DNA of 64,000 nt from Glaciecola sp048820975 (GTDB taxonomy: Bacteria > Pseudomonadota > Gammaproteobacteria > Enterobacterales > Alteromonadaceae): positions 62,001 through 126,000 of the forward strand of contig NZ_JBMEUF010000003.1 in NCBI RefSeq assembly GCF_048820975.1, read 5' to 3'. A model generated the notes under the pieces. It ran no database searches, had not been told where the DNA came from, and saw only the letters and a list, made by a program, of their open reading frames with translations. Positions 1 to 9,157 of the stretch are shown here, one piece after another. Each line of letters starts with the position of its first letter. Positions within the stretch are counted from its first letter, which is position 1. The translations under genes were made by a program, and so were the position numbers.

Positions 1-2
1 GG

Positions 3-965
3 CGAGTAACGCTTAAAGCTACCTTCGGTAAAAAAATGACGCGCCCAGAAATCCAAGGCATTTATTTTTGGGGCGGTGTGGGGCGCGGTAAAACCTACCT
101 AGTTGATACGTTCTACGAGTGCCTTCCTTTTGAAGATAAAATGCGCGTGCATTTTCATCGCTTTATGCATCGTATTCACAATGAAATGAAGCAGCTTGAT
201 AAACAACAAGACCCACTTAAAATTATTGCTAAAAAGCTAGCCAGCGAAACTAAAATCATATGTTTTGATGAATTTTTTGTATCAGATATTACCGATGCCA
301 TGATTTTAGGCACGCTAATGGAAGAGTTGTTTGAACACGGTATAGTGCTTGTTGCTACATCAAACATAGTACCTGATGGCCTGTATAAGAATGGCCTGCA
401 GCGCGCACGATTTTTACCTGCTATAGCTCTTATAAACGAGCATTGCCGGGTGGTAAACGTTGACAGCGGCACTGACTACCGCATGCGCACCCTTGAGCAA
501 GCCGAAATTTATCATTCCCCCTTAGATGATGAAGCCCAGCAAAACCTAGATTTATATTTTAATAAGCTAGCGGCTGAAACTTTTGAAAGTAATACATTTA
601 TTGAAATTGAAGGGCGCGAAATCCCTTGCCTGAAAAAGGCTGAGAGTGTGGTAATGTTTGAATTTGAGGCCTTATGTGATGGGCCGCGCAGCCATACTGA
701 CTACATTGAGCTGAGCCGCTTGTATCAAACGGTTTTGCTAGCAAACGTTAAACAAATGAATGAAAGCAGTGATGACATTGCAAGGCGCTTCATAGCAATG
801 GTTGACGAATTTTACGAGCGCAATGTGAAGTTGATTATGTCGGGGGAAGTTGCGGTTGAACAATTATATACCTCGGGTAGGTTGTCATTTGAATTTCAGC
901 GTTGCTTAAGCCGTTTACAAGAAATGCAGTCAAGAGAATATTTACAACGCCCACATTTAGCCTAA
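3..965 (+). CDS. zapE: ZapE (AFG1-family) cell-division ATPase, 5' end outside the window
   Basis: P-loop ATPase of the AFG1/ZapE family, which in E. coli acts at the division septum and modulates FtsZ assembly. The reading frame is open from base 3 with no stop upstream, so the true start lies before the window. About 320 residues are visible against roughly 375 in E. coli, so an N-terminal piece of about 55-60 residues is missing. Counting from the ATG at position 36, the Walker A motif GGVGRGKT lies at residues 13-20 and Walker B IICFDEF at 74-80. The family hallmark FVSDITDAMIL follows Walker B directly. The stop codon is embedded in a terminator-like hairpin. The family assignment is secure; the ATG at 36 is internal, because the P-loop would otherwise sit too close to the N terminus. 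Confidence 0.93.
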   Translation, partial: RVTLKATFGKKMTRPEIQGIYFWGGVGRGKTYLVDTFYECLPFEDKMRVHFHRFMHRIHNEMKQLDKQQDPLKIIAKKLASETKIICFDEFFVSDITDAMILGTLMEELFEHGIVLVATSNIVPDGLYKNGLQRARFLPAIALINEHCRVVNVDSGTDYRMRTLEQAEIYHSPLDDEAQQNLDLYFNKLAAETFESNTFIEIEGREIPCLKKAESVVMFEFEALCDGPRSHTDYIELSRLYQTVLLANVKQMNESSDDIARRFIAMVDEFYERNVKLIMSGEVAVEQLYTSGRLSFEFQRCLSRLQEMQSREYLQRPHLA

Positions 966-1004
966 AGCCTACAGGCTATAGGCGGTAACGAAAATATTCG
1001 TTAC
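960..1004 (+). terminator. Two tandem hairpins after zapE
   Basis: First hairpin 960-983: GCCTA-A-AGCCT against AGGCT-A-TAGGC around a very short loop, containing the zapE stop codon. Second hairpin 985-1004: GTAACGAA and TTCGTTAC, perfectly complementary, with an AATA loop. There is no strong T-tract, so the terminator role is inferred from position between zapE and the next gene. Confidence 0.5.
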
Positions 1005-1069
1005 AATATACGCATAATGTTGAATTAAAAATAACAAAGCACCTATTACGGTGAAGAAATGAGAGTGTT

Positions 1070-1786
1070 ATGGGAAGAAAATTTGAAGTAAGAAAAGTAT
1101 CGATGGCAAAAACGGCCGCGGTGAAAACTAAAGTATATTCAAAGTACGGTAAAGAAATTTACGTAGTAGCTAAAAACGGTGGCACAGACCCTGATGCTAA
1201 CTTGTCTTTGCGCCGCTTAATTGATAAAGCCAAAAAAGACCAAGTACCCGCCCATGTTATAGACAAAGCCATTGATAAAGCTGCCGGTGGCGCAGGCGAA
1301 GATTTTGCGCCAGCGCGTTATGAAGGTTTCGGCCCAGGTGGTTGCATGGTAATAGTGGATTGCCTAACTGACAACGTTAACCGCACCATTACTGACGTAC
1401 GTAATTGCTTTACTAAAACTGACAGCAAGCTAGGTGCGCAAAACTCATCAGCATTTATGTTTGATCACCTCGCTATATTTGGTTTCAAGGGCAGTGATGA
1501 TGAAGTAGTACTTGAAGCGCTAATGGAAGACGACGTAGACGTAAGTGATGTAGAAGTAGAAGATGGCGCAGTTACCGTATTTGTTCCACACACTGAATTT
1601 TTCAAAGCAAAAACGGCTTTATTAGCTGCGTTTCCTGATATTGAATTTGATGTTGAAGAAATTAGCTGGGTACCACAAGACACCAAAGATATTGACGAAG
1701 CCGACATGCCCATGTTTGAAAAATTCATGGATATGCTAAATGACTGCGACGACGTGCAAAATATCTACCACAACGCTAACGCATAG
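1070..1786 (+). CDS. yeeN: YebC/PmpR-family protein, YeeN subtype
   Basis: 238-residue member of the YebC/PmpR family. Family members act as transcriptional regulators, and YebC proteins have also been implicated in translation of difficult motifs. It begins MGRKFE and then runs directly into AKTAAVKTKVYSKYGKEIY, as in E. coli YeeN (which begins MGRKWANI), and lacks the MAGHSKWANI start of YebC itself. Typical blocks follow: VPAHVIDKAIDKAAGG, YEGFGPGG, NVNRTITDVR and a C-terminal DDVQNIYHN. The ATG at 1070 is preceded by GAGAG at 1061-1065. A second in-frame ATG 11 codons later would remove the conserved MGRK start, so 1070 is preferred. The gene ends just before rnpB, so the rnpB promoter probably lies within its 3' end. 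Confidence 0.9.
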   Translation: MGRKFEVRKVSMAKTAAVKTKVYSKYGKEIYVVAKNGGTDPDANLSLRRLIDKAKKDQVPAHVIDKAIDKAAGGAGEDFAPARYEGFGPGGCMVIVDCLTDNVNRTITDVRNCFTKTDSKLGAQNSSAFMFDHLAIFGFKGSDDEVVLEALMEDDVDVSDVEVEDGAVTVFVPHTEFFKAKTALLAAFPDIEFDVEEISWVPQDTKDIDEADMPMFEKFMDMLNDCDDVQNIYHNANA

Positions 1787-1800
1787 TTTATACTCCCGCC

Positions 1801-2183
<383 letters not shown>

Positions 2184-2187
2184 TTTC

Positions 2188-3186
2188 TTATTCTTGCACA
2201 AATTTACTCACTTCTATTACTGAGGTTTGTGCATATTTTTCATCTAGCAACTCACCACGCCAGTTGTTTTGTGCGTGTGCATTTGCAGTTATTTCCCTAA
2301 TTAATTCATATACTACGTTTACGGCTTTTTCTCGTGATTTATTACTCGCAATTTGTAAGTAAACCTCACGCTGTAGCTTAGGCTTCACAATATTGATTGC
2401 CCGAATTTGCTTGCTACTTTCTAGATGAAATACCCCTGAAGAGGGAAGCACGACTAAGCCAAAGCCTTGCGTTACATAGTATAGGGTAGTCATGAGTTGG
2501 CCAAAAGCAGGCTTAGGTTTAAGCGGTATTTTATTCTTTTTAGCTTGGTTAAATAGCATTTTACACAAGGCATCTTGCTTGCCCGGTAAAAATATATCGT
2601 AATGCTGTAGGTCATTAAATTCTACCGAACCAAACACCGCCAGTTCACTATATGCTGGGTTTTTAGGTTGGCTCGATATATATAAATATAAGTTTTCTTT
2701 GATCAAAGGAATAGCACGTACCGCTGAAGAATGTACCGGTGCATCGAAGGTAAGCGCAATATCTATTTTCTCTTCGCTTAGCCATTTTTCAACTGAATTA
2801 GACAGCGCAATTTTAAATGTAAGTTCAATATTGGGAAAGCGATGTTCTAATTCGGTGAGTAAATCAATCGATAATACATTGCAGCATGACTGGCTCAAAC
2901 CAACCACCACTTTACCTTGATACACGTCTTTACTGCCTAATAACGCCGCTTTAGCGCCATCCATTTTATCAAGAATGTCGCGGGCATATTCTTCAAACAT
3001 ACGCCCTGCATCATTTAACTCTACGCCCCTAAAATCACGTTCAAATAACTTTGTTTTTAGTTCATGCTCTAAATTAGCCAACTGCAAGCTTACCGCGGGC
3101 TGCGCAACATCAAGCTCGCGCGCTGCAGCAGTAATACTGCCTTGATCAGCCGTGGCTAAAAAGTATTTGAGTTGTTTAGTATTCAT
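2188..3186 (-). CDS. LysR-family transcriptional regulator
   Basis: 332-residue LysR-type regulator. The N-terminal winged helix-turn-helix (about residues 1-60) is typical: MNTKQLKYFLATADQGSIT, then AARELDVAQPAVSLQL and the KLFER strand. The remainder is the usual two-lobed periplasmic-binding-protein-like effector domain, and the length is slightly above the usual 300 residues. It is divergent from the amine oxidase gene across a 358-bp intergenic region, the standard arrangement for a LysR protein that controls its neighbour. It is therefore the likely regulator of the amine oxidase-cytochrome-RidA-TonB cluster, with the inducer unknown. Its stop codon lies within a few bases of the 3' end of rnpB on the other strand. 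Confidence 0.93.
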   Translation of the reverse strand: MNTKQLKYFLATADQGSITAAARELDVAQPAVSLQLANLEHELKTKLFERDFRGVELNDAGRMFEEYARDILDKMDGAKAALLGSKDVYQGKVVVGLSQSCCNVLSIDLLTELEHRFPNIELTFKIALSNSVEKWLSEEKIDIALTFDAPVHSSAVRAIPLIKENLYLYISSQPKNPAYSELAVFGSVEFNDLQHYDIFLPGKQDALCKMLFNQAKKNKIPLKPKPAFGQLMTTLYYVTQGFGLVVLPSSGVFHLESSKQIRAINIVKPKLQREVYLQIASNKSREKAVNVVYELIREITANAHAQNNWRGELLDEKYAQTSVIEVSKFVQE

Positions 3187-3544
3187 TGTGTAAAGGCTGC
3201 TGAAATATAAATGTAAAATTTCCTTGGCGTTTAAAATTGGTGCATTTTTTTAGAATGTTTCCATACAAACAAAAATGCTAATAAGTGAATAAGGCAAATT
3301 TAATGCCACAAAAAATTTACCGTCTTATTTGAAAATGTGAAGGCTGTAAAATAATTTTTACGATGTCTAATTTAGTCGAACATATACCGATTTTGCTACA
3401 GGGTTTTAAGGGGTATATAAAAAATATCGTTCCCCCTCTATATTTTATTGCGTTCTGTATTGCCCTAAGTATCGCTAGCATAAAGCCATAATTAAATAAG
3501 CCTGAAAACAGGCAATGGTAATTTGGGATTCGCGTTAAATACCT
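3187..3544. promoter_or_regulatory. Divergent control region between lysR and the amine oxidase gene
   Basis: Gene-free 358 bp, very AT-rich, between divergent transcription units. AAGGGG at 3408-3413 and TCCCCCT at 3431-3437 flank a TATAT/ATAT segment and form an imperfect dyad that could be an operator or a hairpin. No precise LysR box or promoter can be assigned by eye with confidence. The region should hold the promoters of both genes; that is inference from layout. Confidence 0.45.
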
Positions 3545-5158
3545 ATGTTGAATATTACAAGAAGGCAGTTTTTATCGTACGTTGGCATAGCTGGCGGTTC
3601 ATCAGCCATTATGAAAGCCAGTGTAGCTATGGGAATGATGGGGCACGACACTTACGCCGGCCCTGTAAACGTAGCACCCGCAAACAAAAAAGATAAGCAA
3701 AGCGTGGTAATACTCGGGGCAGGAATAGCAGGCCTAGCCACCGCGATTGAATTAGAAAAAGCGGGCTATCATTGCACTATATTAGAAGCATCACACCGAG
3801 CAGGTGGGCGCAACCTCACGGTTCGCCATGGTGACAAAATTGACGAAATGGGGCAGCCACAAACCTGTCGTTTTGATAACCAAGAAAACTTGTTTTTCAA
3901 CTGCGGCCCGGCACGTATTCCAGGGCATCATCGCCGCATTTTGCACTATTGTAGAGCGCTTGGTGTGCCATTACAGGTCAAAGCGAATAGCTGTAAGTTA
4001 GCCTACTTTCAAGATGATGAATCATTTGGCGGCAAACCTATTCGCCAAATTGAATACAATACCGATGCTCGTGGTTTATTGTCTGAATTACTGTGGAAGT
4101 CAGCCGATGCAAGCACGTTTGACCAACTACTTAGTGAAGAAGATTTGGCCAAACTCATGCAGTTTGCTAAGTCATACGGTGACTTAAGTGAAACCGGTAA
4201 ATATATAGGTTCAGAGCGCGCAGGTTCAACCACTGATCGCATGTTGCAATACCCTGAAGTCAACACGCCCATTGAGTTAAAAGCCATGCTAAATAGTAAT
4301 TTTTGGCGGGGCGGTTTACTAGGTGCAGAAGTGTACGATTGGTGTGAGCCATTGCTTGAACCAGTTGGCGGAATGGATGCCGTGGTAAAAGGTTTTGAGC
4401 GCCATTTAACGTCAAAGCCAGTGTTGGGCGCGCAAGTTAAAAAGATTTACAACCATGAAGACGGCGTAGAAATAACCTACGAGCAAAATGGCCAGTTCCA
4501 CACCATTAAAGCCGACTACTGCTTTAACAATATTCCTGCTTACTTCATGGCAGGCATAGAAAACAACTTTTCAGAAACGTATCAAGCAGGCTTGAACAGC
4601 ATTAAGCGTGGTCATTTATTTAAAATTGCTTATCAAATGAAAGAACGTTTCTGGGAAAAAGAAGGCATTTACGGCGGTATTTCCTACACCGCTGACCCAA
4701 TCGCCCAAGTTTGGTATCCCTCACATGATATTCACGCCAACAAAGGCATATTACTTGGTGCATACACTTGGGATCCAAAAGCCAGTGCCGCCTTTGAAGC
4801 CATGACGCCAAGCGAGCGCTTAGTGGTGGGAGCTAAATCAGGCGAAAAGATTCACCCTGGGTATTCTAAATATATTGAGAACGGAATAAGTATTCCTTGG
4901 GCTCGCATGAACCATCAAATGGGTTGCGGCATGCGCATGGGTAAAGAAGACTTTGATAAATACTATCACGTTTTACAAAAGCCAGAGGGGCGTCATTTTA
5001 TGATAGGTGACCAAATTAGCCATCACAGTGGCTGGCAAGAAGGGGCGCTAGCTTCGAGTGATCAAGCGCTTGAGCAATTAAATAAAATGCTAAATGCCAG
5101 TGTAAAAACTCGCGTAAGCACGGGTAAAGATGCACAAGGAGCGCAGTATGTTAGTTAA
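3545..5158 (+). CDS. Tat-exported flavin amine oxidase (MAO / L-amino-acid oxidase family)
   Basis: 537-residue FAD-dependent amine oxidoreductase. It starts with a twin-arginine signal (ITRRQFLSYVG, residues 4-14, then a hydrophobic stretch), so it should be exported folded with its FAD. The Rossmann motif VVILGAGIAGLATAIELE begins near residue 54, followed by an acidic ribose-binding residue in ILEAS and the RAGGRN motif. Near the C terminus, FMIGDQISHHSGWQEGAL matches the second FAD-contacting block of the monoamine/L-amino-acid oxidase family. Family members oxidise an amine or amino acid to an imine; the substrate cannot be read here. The next gene overlaps it by 11 bp and encodes a cytochrome c, suggesting electrons go to the respiratory chain rather than straight to oxygen. 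The start is set by the Tat motif; no clear Shine-Dalgarno sequence precedes it. Confidence 0.9.
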   Translation: MLNITRRQFLSYVGIAGGSSAIMKASVAMGMMGHDTYAGPVNVAPANKKDKQSVVILGAGIAGLATAIELEKAGYHCTILEASHRAGGRNLTVRHGDKIDEMGQPQTCRFDNQENLFFNCGPARIPGHHRRILHYCRALGVPLQVKANSCKLAYFQDDESFGGKPIRQIEYNTDARGLLSELLWKSADASTFDQLLSEEDLAKLMQFAKSYGDLSETGKYIGSERAGSTTDRMLQYPEVNTPIELKAMLNSNFWRGGLLGAEVYDWCEPLLEPVGGMDAVVKGFERHLTSKPVLGAQVKKIYNHEDGVEITYEQNGQFHTIKADYCFNNIPAYFMAGIENNFSETYQAGLNSIKRGHLFKIAYQMKERFWEKEGIYGGISYTADPIAQVWYPSHDIHANKGILLGAYTWDPKASAAFEAMTPSERLVVGAKSGEKIHPGYSKYIENGISIPWARMNHQMGCGMRMGKEDFDKYYHVLQKPEGRHFMIGDQISHHSGWQEGALASSDQALEQLNKMLNASVKTRVSTGKDAQGAQYVS

Positions 5159-5762
5159 ATCACTAATATTAACCGCCAGTTTATTACTAACGGCCTTTAC
5201 TAGCACGGCGTTAGATAAAGCCACTCCCGCTGGCCTTGAATATTGTACCGTTTGCCATGGTAGCCAACTAAAAGGCAATCCTAATATTGGTGCACCCCGC
5301 TTAAGTGATTTGTCAAAAAGCTATGTTGAGCGCCAGTTACATAATTTTAAAAGTGGCATTCGTGGCGCACATAGTGAAGATGATCGCGGTGGTGAAATGC
5401 GCCCTATGGTAAGCGCCTTAAGCGATGAAGAACTCAGTTCAATTGCACAATGGGTGGCCAACACTAATTCAAGTAAACCTAAACCCACCTTAAAAGCAAA
5501 TACCTCAAAAGGTGAAGCCTTGTATCAAACCTGCGTTGCCTGCCATGGCGCTAACGCACAAGGTAATGATGCACTAGGCGCTCCAAAACTCAGTGGCTTA
5601 AATGACTGGTATTTAGCGACGCAGTTGAACCACTTTCGCCTAGATATTCGAGGCAATAAACAAAGCGATACTTATGGCCAGCAAATGAAGGCGGCTAGCA
5701 AGGTAATAGCTTCTGAGCAAGATGTAGCAAATTTAGCGGCCTATATAAGCCAGCTAAATTAA
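5148..5762 (+). CDS. Exported diheme cytochrome c (c4-like)
   Basis: 204-residue periplasmic cytochrome with two class I heme c domains. A signal peptide (MLVKSLILTASLLLTAFTST) is followed by CTVCH at residues 33-37 and CVACH at 129-133. Candidate distal methionines follow each one, in GEMRPM and YGQQM. The repeated YVERQLHNFKSGIRG / YLATQLNHFRLDIRG segments show that the two halves are duplicates, as in cytochrome c4. The ATG at 5148 has AAGGAG at 5135-5140 and is preferred over an upstream ATG at 5130 that would put MHKERS before the signal peptide. It overlaps the amine oxidase gene by 11 bp and so is probably translationally coupled. Likely role, by inference: electron acceptor for the oxidase, passing electrons to a terminal oxidase. 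Confidence 0.92.
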   Translation: MLVKSLILTASLLLTAFTSTALDKATPAGLEYCTVCHGSQLKGNPNIGAPRLSDLSKSYVERQLHNFKSGIRGAHSEDDRGGEMRPMVSALSDEELSSIAQWVANTNSSKPKPTLKANTSKGEALYQTCVACHGANAQGNDALGAPKLSGLNDWYLATQLNHFRLDIRGNKQSDTYGQQMKAASKVIASEQDVANLAAYISQLN

Positions 5763-5804
5763 CGTAAACAATTAATAAATAAAACAAACGTAGGAAACAA
5801 CGCA

Positions 5805-6332
5805 ATGAAAAAATTCAGCATGATAACTAGCACCGCATTATTAGTGGGCAGCACACTAGTTAGCACCGCATTAATGAGCGCACCTAGCGAAGCTGGCGTA
5901 AAGCGCCATGCATTATTTAACAACAGCACATTCCCTATTGCACGCGCAGTAGAAGTAACACCTGATACCACTATTGTTTATCACAGTGGTTTGGTTCCTG
6001 GCCCGGTTAACCCAGAAGCAGAACGTGGAAGCCGTGAATACTACGGCGATACCGAAACCCAAGCGCTTAGCGTGTTTAAACGTGCAGAAGAGTCTTTTAA
6101 AGAGCTAGGCCTTAGCTTTAGTGACGTCATCAAAATGCAGGTTTTCATGGTGGGTGACCCTGCTATGGATGGAAAAATGGATTTTTCAGGCTTCATGAAA
6201 GCTTACACGCAGTACTTTGGTACTGAAGAACAACCCAACAAACCTGCGCGTTCAGCTTTTCAAATTGCTGGCCTAGCCGGTGGCCCAAACATGCTAATAG
6301 AAATTGAAATGGTACTTGCTCGCCCTGAGTAA
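5805..6332 (+). CDS. Exported RidA-family (YjgF/YER057c/UK114) protein
   Basis: 175-residue RidA-family protein with an N-terminal signal peptide (MKKFSMITSTALLVGSTLVS, probable cleavage near residues 26-30). RidA enzymes hydrolyse reactive enamines and imines to keto acids and ammonia. The Arg of the family active site is kept in PARSAFQIAG (R149), followed by the acidic strand LIEIEMV (about 164-170). Classical RidA is about 130 residues and cytosolic; the extra length here is the signal plus a short insertion. Its place directly after an exported amine oxidase suggests it hydrolyses the imine product in the periplasm. TAGGAA precedes the ATG. The family call is strong; the substrate is inference. 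Confidence 0.88.
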   Translation: MKKFSMITSTALLVGSTLVSTALMSAPSEAGVKRHALFNNSTFPIARAVEVTPDTTIVYHSGLVPGPVNPEAERGSREYYGDTETQALSVFKRAEESFKELGLSFSDVIKMQVFMVGDPAMDGKMDFSGFMKAYTQYFGTEEQPNKPARSAFQIAGLAGGPNMLIEIEMVLARPE

Positions 6333-6343
6333 GCAAGTGCATT

Positions 6344-6363
6344 AAGTACTAGGAAAGTACTAG
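6344..6363 (+). repeat. 9-bp tandem direct repeat upstream of the TonB receptor gene
   Basis: AAGTACTAG occurs at 6344-6352 and again at 6355-6363, giving an 11-bp period, close to one helical turn. Each copy contains the palindrome AGTACT. It lies in the 106-bp gap between the ridA-like gene and the TonB receptor gene, about 75 bp before the latter's start. A protein-binding site is possible; there is no direct evidence. Confidence 0.5.
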
Positions 6364-6438
6364 CGACAGAAGACCATAATAATAAGACCAAAAAGCATAA
6401 AAACTTACAAAAAAATCAACACGATATAGGGTAATACT

Positions 6439-9078
6439 ATGATACAGCAAACTAAGCTAAACAAAGCTATCAAAATGGGCTTGATGACATGGGCAATTAG
6501 CTCGGTTGCGGTGTCAGCTGCTTATGCACAAGAAACAAGCGAAGCCGGTGCCGATGAATCTTACGAGAAAATTGCGGTAATTGGTTCACGTGGCGCGCCA
6601 CGTTCATTGTCAGACTCACCGGTACCTGTAGATGTACTAAGTGAAGAAGATATTGCCGGCGTACCATATACTGATACAAACGACGTACTAAAAACCTTAG
6701 TGCCGTCATACTCTTTAGAAAGGCAACCAATTTCTGATGGTGCGTCATTCATTCGCCCTGCGTCATTGCGCGGCATGCCTACCGACAAAACCTTAGTGTT
6801 AGTCAATTCGAAGCGCCGCCATCGTTCTGCCTTAGTACAAATTGGTGGTTCTGGTACACAAGGGCCTGATATAGCCACTATTCCTACTTCTGCCTTAAAA
6901 GGTGTTGAGGTACTTCGTGACGGCGCTGCGGCGCAGTATGGTTCTGATGCAATTGCGGGTGTTATCAACTTTGTATTAAAAGACAACGAAGAAGGTGGCT
7001 CATTCTCGTTAGATACAGGCCAATACTATGAAGGTGACGGCACGCAGTACACGGTGTCAGGTAACTTAGGTTTTGCCTTAGGCGATGCCGGCTTTTTAAG
7101 TATTTCAGCACAGCACTCTGATTCAGATTCAACCAACCGCGGTGAGCAATACTGTGAAGATTGGTGGTGTTTAACAGACGAAAGCAACCCTTATTTAAGT
7201 GATCCGTCATTTGTAGCTGGTTTAGAAGATGCCAACTTAGGTGGCGAGAACATTGTTCAGCCTTGGGGCCAGCCAAATACATCAGGTACGCGTTTATTCT
7301 TTAACAGTGGTTACGAAATTAGCGACACTATGAAGTTTTACGCTTTTGGTAACTATTCAAAAAGTGAAGGCGACGGTAGCTTCTATTATCGTTACCCTGG
7401 CAACGGCACAATTGAAGACTTACGTGAAGAAGACGGTTCAATATATAACCCGCTAGAAAAGTTCCCAGGTGGTTTCACACCGCGTTTCTTTGGTGACATT
7501 ACAGACTACTCGTTTGTAGGTGGCTTAGAAGGCGAATTTGCGAACGGTATGACCTACGACTTTAGCGGCCGTTATGGTTCAAACGAAATTTCGTACACAC
7601 TTAAAAATACTATTAACCCATCAATGGGGGCAGATTCACCTACTTCTTTTAACCCAGGTGATTTAGTTAACGAAGAAATGCAGCTTTCTGCTGACTTCAC
7701 TAAATATGCTGATTTAGGCGGCTACTCTGAGGTATTGTTTGCACTTGGTGTAACGTATATGGAAGAAAGCTACGAATTAGTAGAAGGTGATGTAGATTCT
7801 TACACTGCAGGCATTTATGCCGGAGCTGATCCATTCGGATTTTGTGACGATGGCGCAGCCACTGCGGCGGGTCAGGCGGTAATTACAGGCGGCTCTACAT
7901 TAGATTGTGCTGACAGCAGTGACCCTGTTTATACTGTTGTAGGCGTAGGCTCTAACGGCTTCCCAGGTTATTCGCCTGAGTATTCGGGTACTTACGAACG
8001 TGACATGTTTGGTATTTACGGTGATGCCAGTACTGACCTAAGCGAAGAGCTATACGTACAAGGTGCAGTTCGCTATGAAGACTACTCTGATTTCGGTTCT
8101 GAGCTAGTAGGTAAGGTAGCCTTTAGATACACGCTAAATGATGACTTTAATTTACGTGGTTCAATTGGTAACGGATTTAGAGCACCAACCCCAGGCCAGC
8201 AAGGTACAACCAATGTAAGTACTCGCTTACCTGATGGCTTACCAGTAGCAACGGGCTTATTCCCAGCTATTAGTCCAGTAGGGCAAGCACTAGGTGCAGA
8301 AGCGCTTTCACCTGAAAAATCAATTAACTATACCTTGGGTATAACAGGTGATATTGATGACTTAAACATTACCTTAGATTTCTATCAAATTGATTTAGAA
8401 GATCGCTTCTACGCCGTATCTACTTTAGATGTTAGTGCTACTGAGCCTACAGATCCAACTGCCGATGGTTATGCGTCTGATCTAGCCGCTTACAACAACT
8501 ACTTAAGCTTAGCTGCGGCAGGTGTTGAAGGTGCAAACTCTATTGGTGGTGTAAACTACTTCCAAAACGCGTTTGATACTAAAACTAGCGGTATGGACTT
8601 TGTGGCGACTTATAAAATGGATGACACCATTTTCACGGCGTCTCTTAACTATAACAGCACAAGCATCGAATCAGACGCTTCTGAGTACCTAAACGAAGAA
8701 GACCAATTTGACCTTGAAAACGCAAGCCCAGAATGGCGCGGCGTGTTGTCAGCTAAGCACAGCTTTGATGACCTTACCTTATTGGTACGTGCAAACTTTT
8801 ATGGTTCATACGAAAACGCCATTGATTCATCGGCAGAAGTTATTCAAGAATACGATCCATCAGTATTCTTTGATCTAGAAGCGAAGTATCAATTAACTGA
8901 TAACCTAAGCCTAGCGGCCGGTGCGCGTAACTTGTTTGACGAATACCCTGACAAAGACGGCGTGTTAGTTGATGGCGGCGTATCAAGCGATGATTGCTGT
9001 GGCGCGGTGTATTGGTCTGCTAACCAAGTTGATTGGCAAGGCGGTTACTACTACGCACGCTTAAACTACGTGTTTTAA
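6439..9078 (+). CDS. TonB-dependent outer-membrane receptor
   Basis: 879-residue TonB-dependent receptor. A signal peptide (to about residue 30, ...VSAAYAQ) is followed by a TonB-box-like segment (YEKIAVIGS). The plug domain carries SPVPVDVLSEEDI and ALKGVEVLRDGAAAQYGSDA, then GVINFVLK. A long beta-barrel rich in aromatic strands ends in ARLNYVF with the expected terminal Phe. Such receptors take up scarce or bulky ligands using proton-motive force. The ligand is not readable. Its position after the amine oxidase, cytochrome and RidA genes suggests it imports the substrate of that module, for example a peptide, amine or amino-acid derivative. It ends in a strong bidirectional terminator shared with the convergent GGDEF/EAL gene. 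Confidence 0.93.
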   Translation: MIQQTKLNKAIKMGLMTWAISSVAVSAAYAQETSEAGADESYEKIAVIGSRGAPRSLSDSPVPVDVLSEEDIAGVPYTDTNDVLKTLVPSYSLERQPISDGASFIRPASLRGMPTDKTLVLVNSKRRHRSALVQIGGSGTQGPDIATIPTSALKGVEVLRDGAAAQYGSDAIAGVINFVLKDNEEGGSFSLDTGQYYEGDGTQYTVSGNLGFALGDAGFLSISAQHSDSDSTNRGEQYCEDWWCLTDESNPYLSDPSFVAGLEDANLGGENIVQPWGQPNTSGTRLFFNSGYEISDTMKFYAFGNYSKSEGDGSFYYRYPGNGTIEDLREEDGSIYNPLEKFPGGFTPRFFGDITDYSFVGGLEGEFANGMTYDFSGRYGSNEISYTLKNTINPSMGADSPTSFNPGDLVNEEMQLSADFTKYADLGGYSEVLFALGVTYMEESYELVEGDVDSYTAGIYAGADPFGFCDDGAATAAGQAVITGGSTLDCADSSDPVYTVVGVGSNGFPGYSPEYSGTYERDMFGIYGDASTDLSEELYVQGAVRYEDYSDFGSELVGKVAFRYTLNDDFNLRGSIGNGFRAPTPGQQGTTNVSTRLPDGLPVATGLFPAISPVGQALGAEALSPEKSINYTLGITGDIDDLNITLDFYQIDLEDRFYAVSTLDVSATEPTDPTADGYASDLAAYNNYLSLAAAGVEGANSIGGVNYFQNAFDTKTSGMDFVATYKMDDTIFTASLNYNSTSIESDASEYLNEEDQFDLENASPEWRGVLSAKHSFDDLTLLVRANFYGSYENAIDSSAEVIQEYDPSVFFDLEAKYQLTDNLSLAAGARNLFDEYPDKDGVLVDGGVSSDDCCGAVYWSANQVDWQGGYYYARLNYVF

Positions 9079-9123
9079 TCTTGAAGATTAAGCAGCTAGC
9101 GTAAAAAAAAGCGTAAGCAAATA

Positions 9124-9157
9124 AAAACCTGAAGACATAATAGCTTCAGGTTTTTTT
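9124..9157. terminator. Bidirectional rho-independent terminator
   Basis: AAAACCTGAAG (9124-9134) pairs with CTTCAGGTTTT (9144-9154) around a 9-nt loop, with an A-tract on the left and a T-tract on the right. It serves the TonB receptor gene on + and the GGDEF/EAL gene on -; the stop codon of the latter (9146-9148) lies inside the stem. Confidence 0.88.

Noticed and set aside
6497..7282. Minus-strand open frames of 80-140 codons inside the TonB receptor gene
   Set aside because: Typical antisense shadows of a strongly coding gene; composition not protein-like and no start signals.
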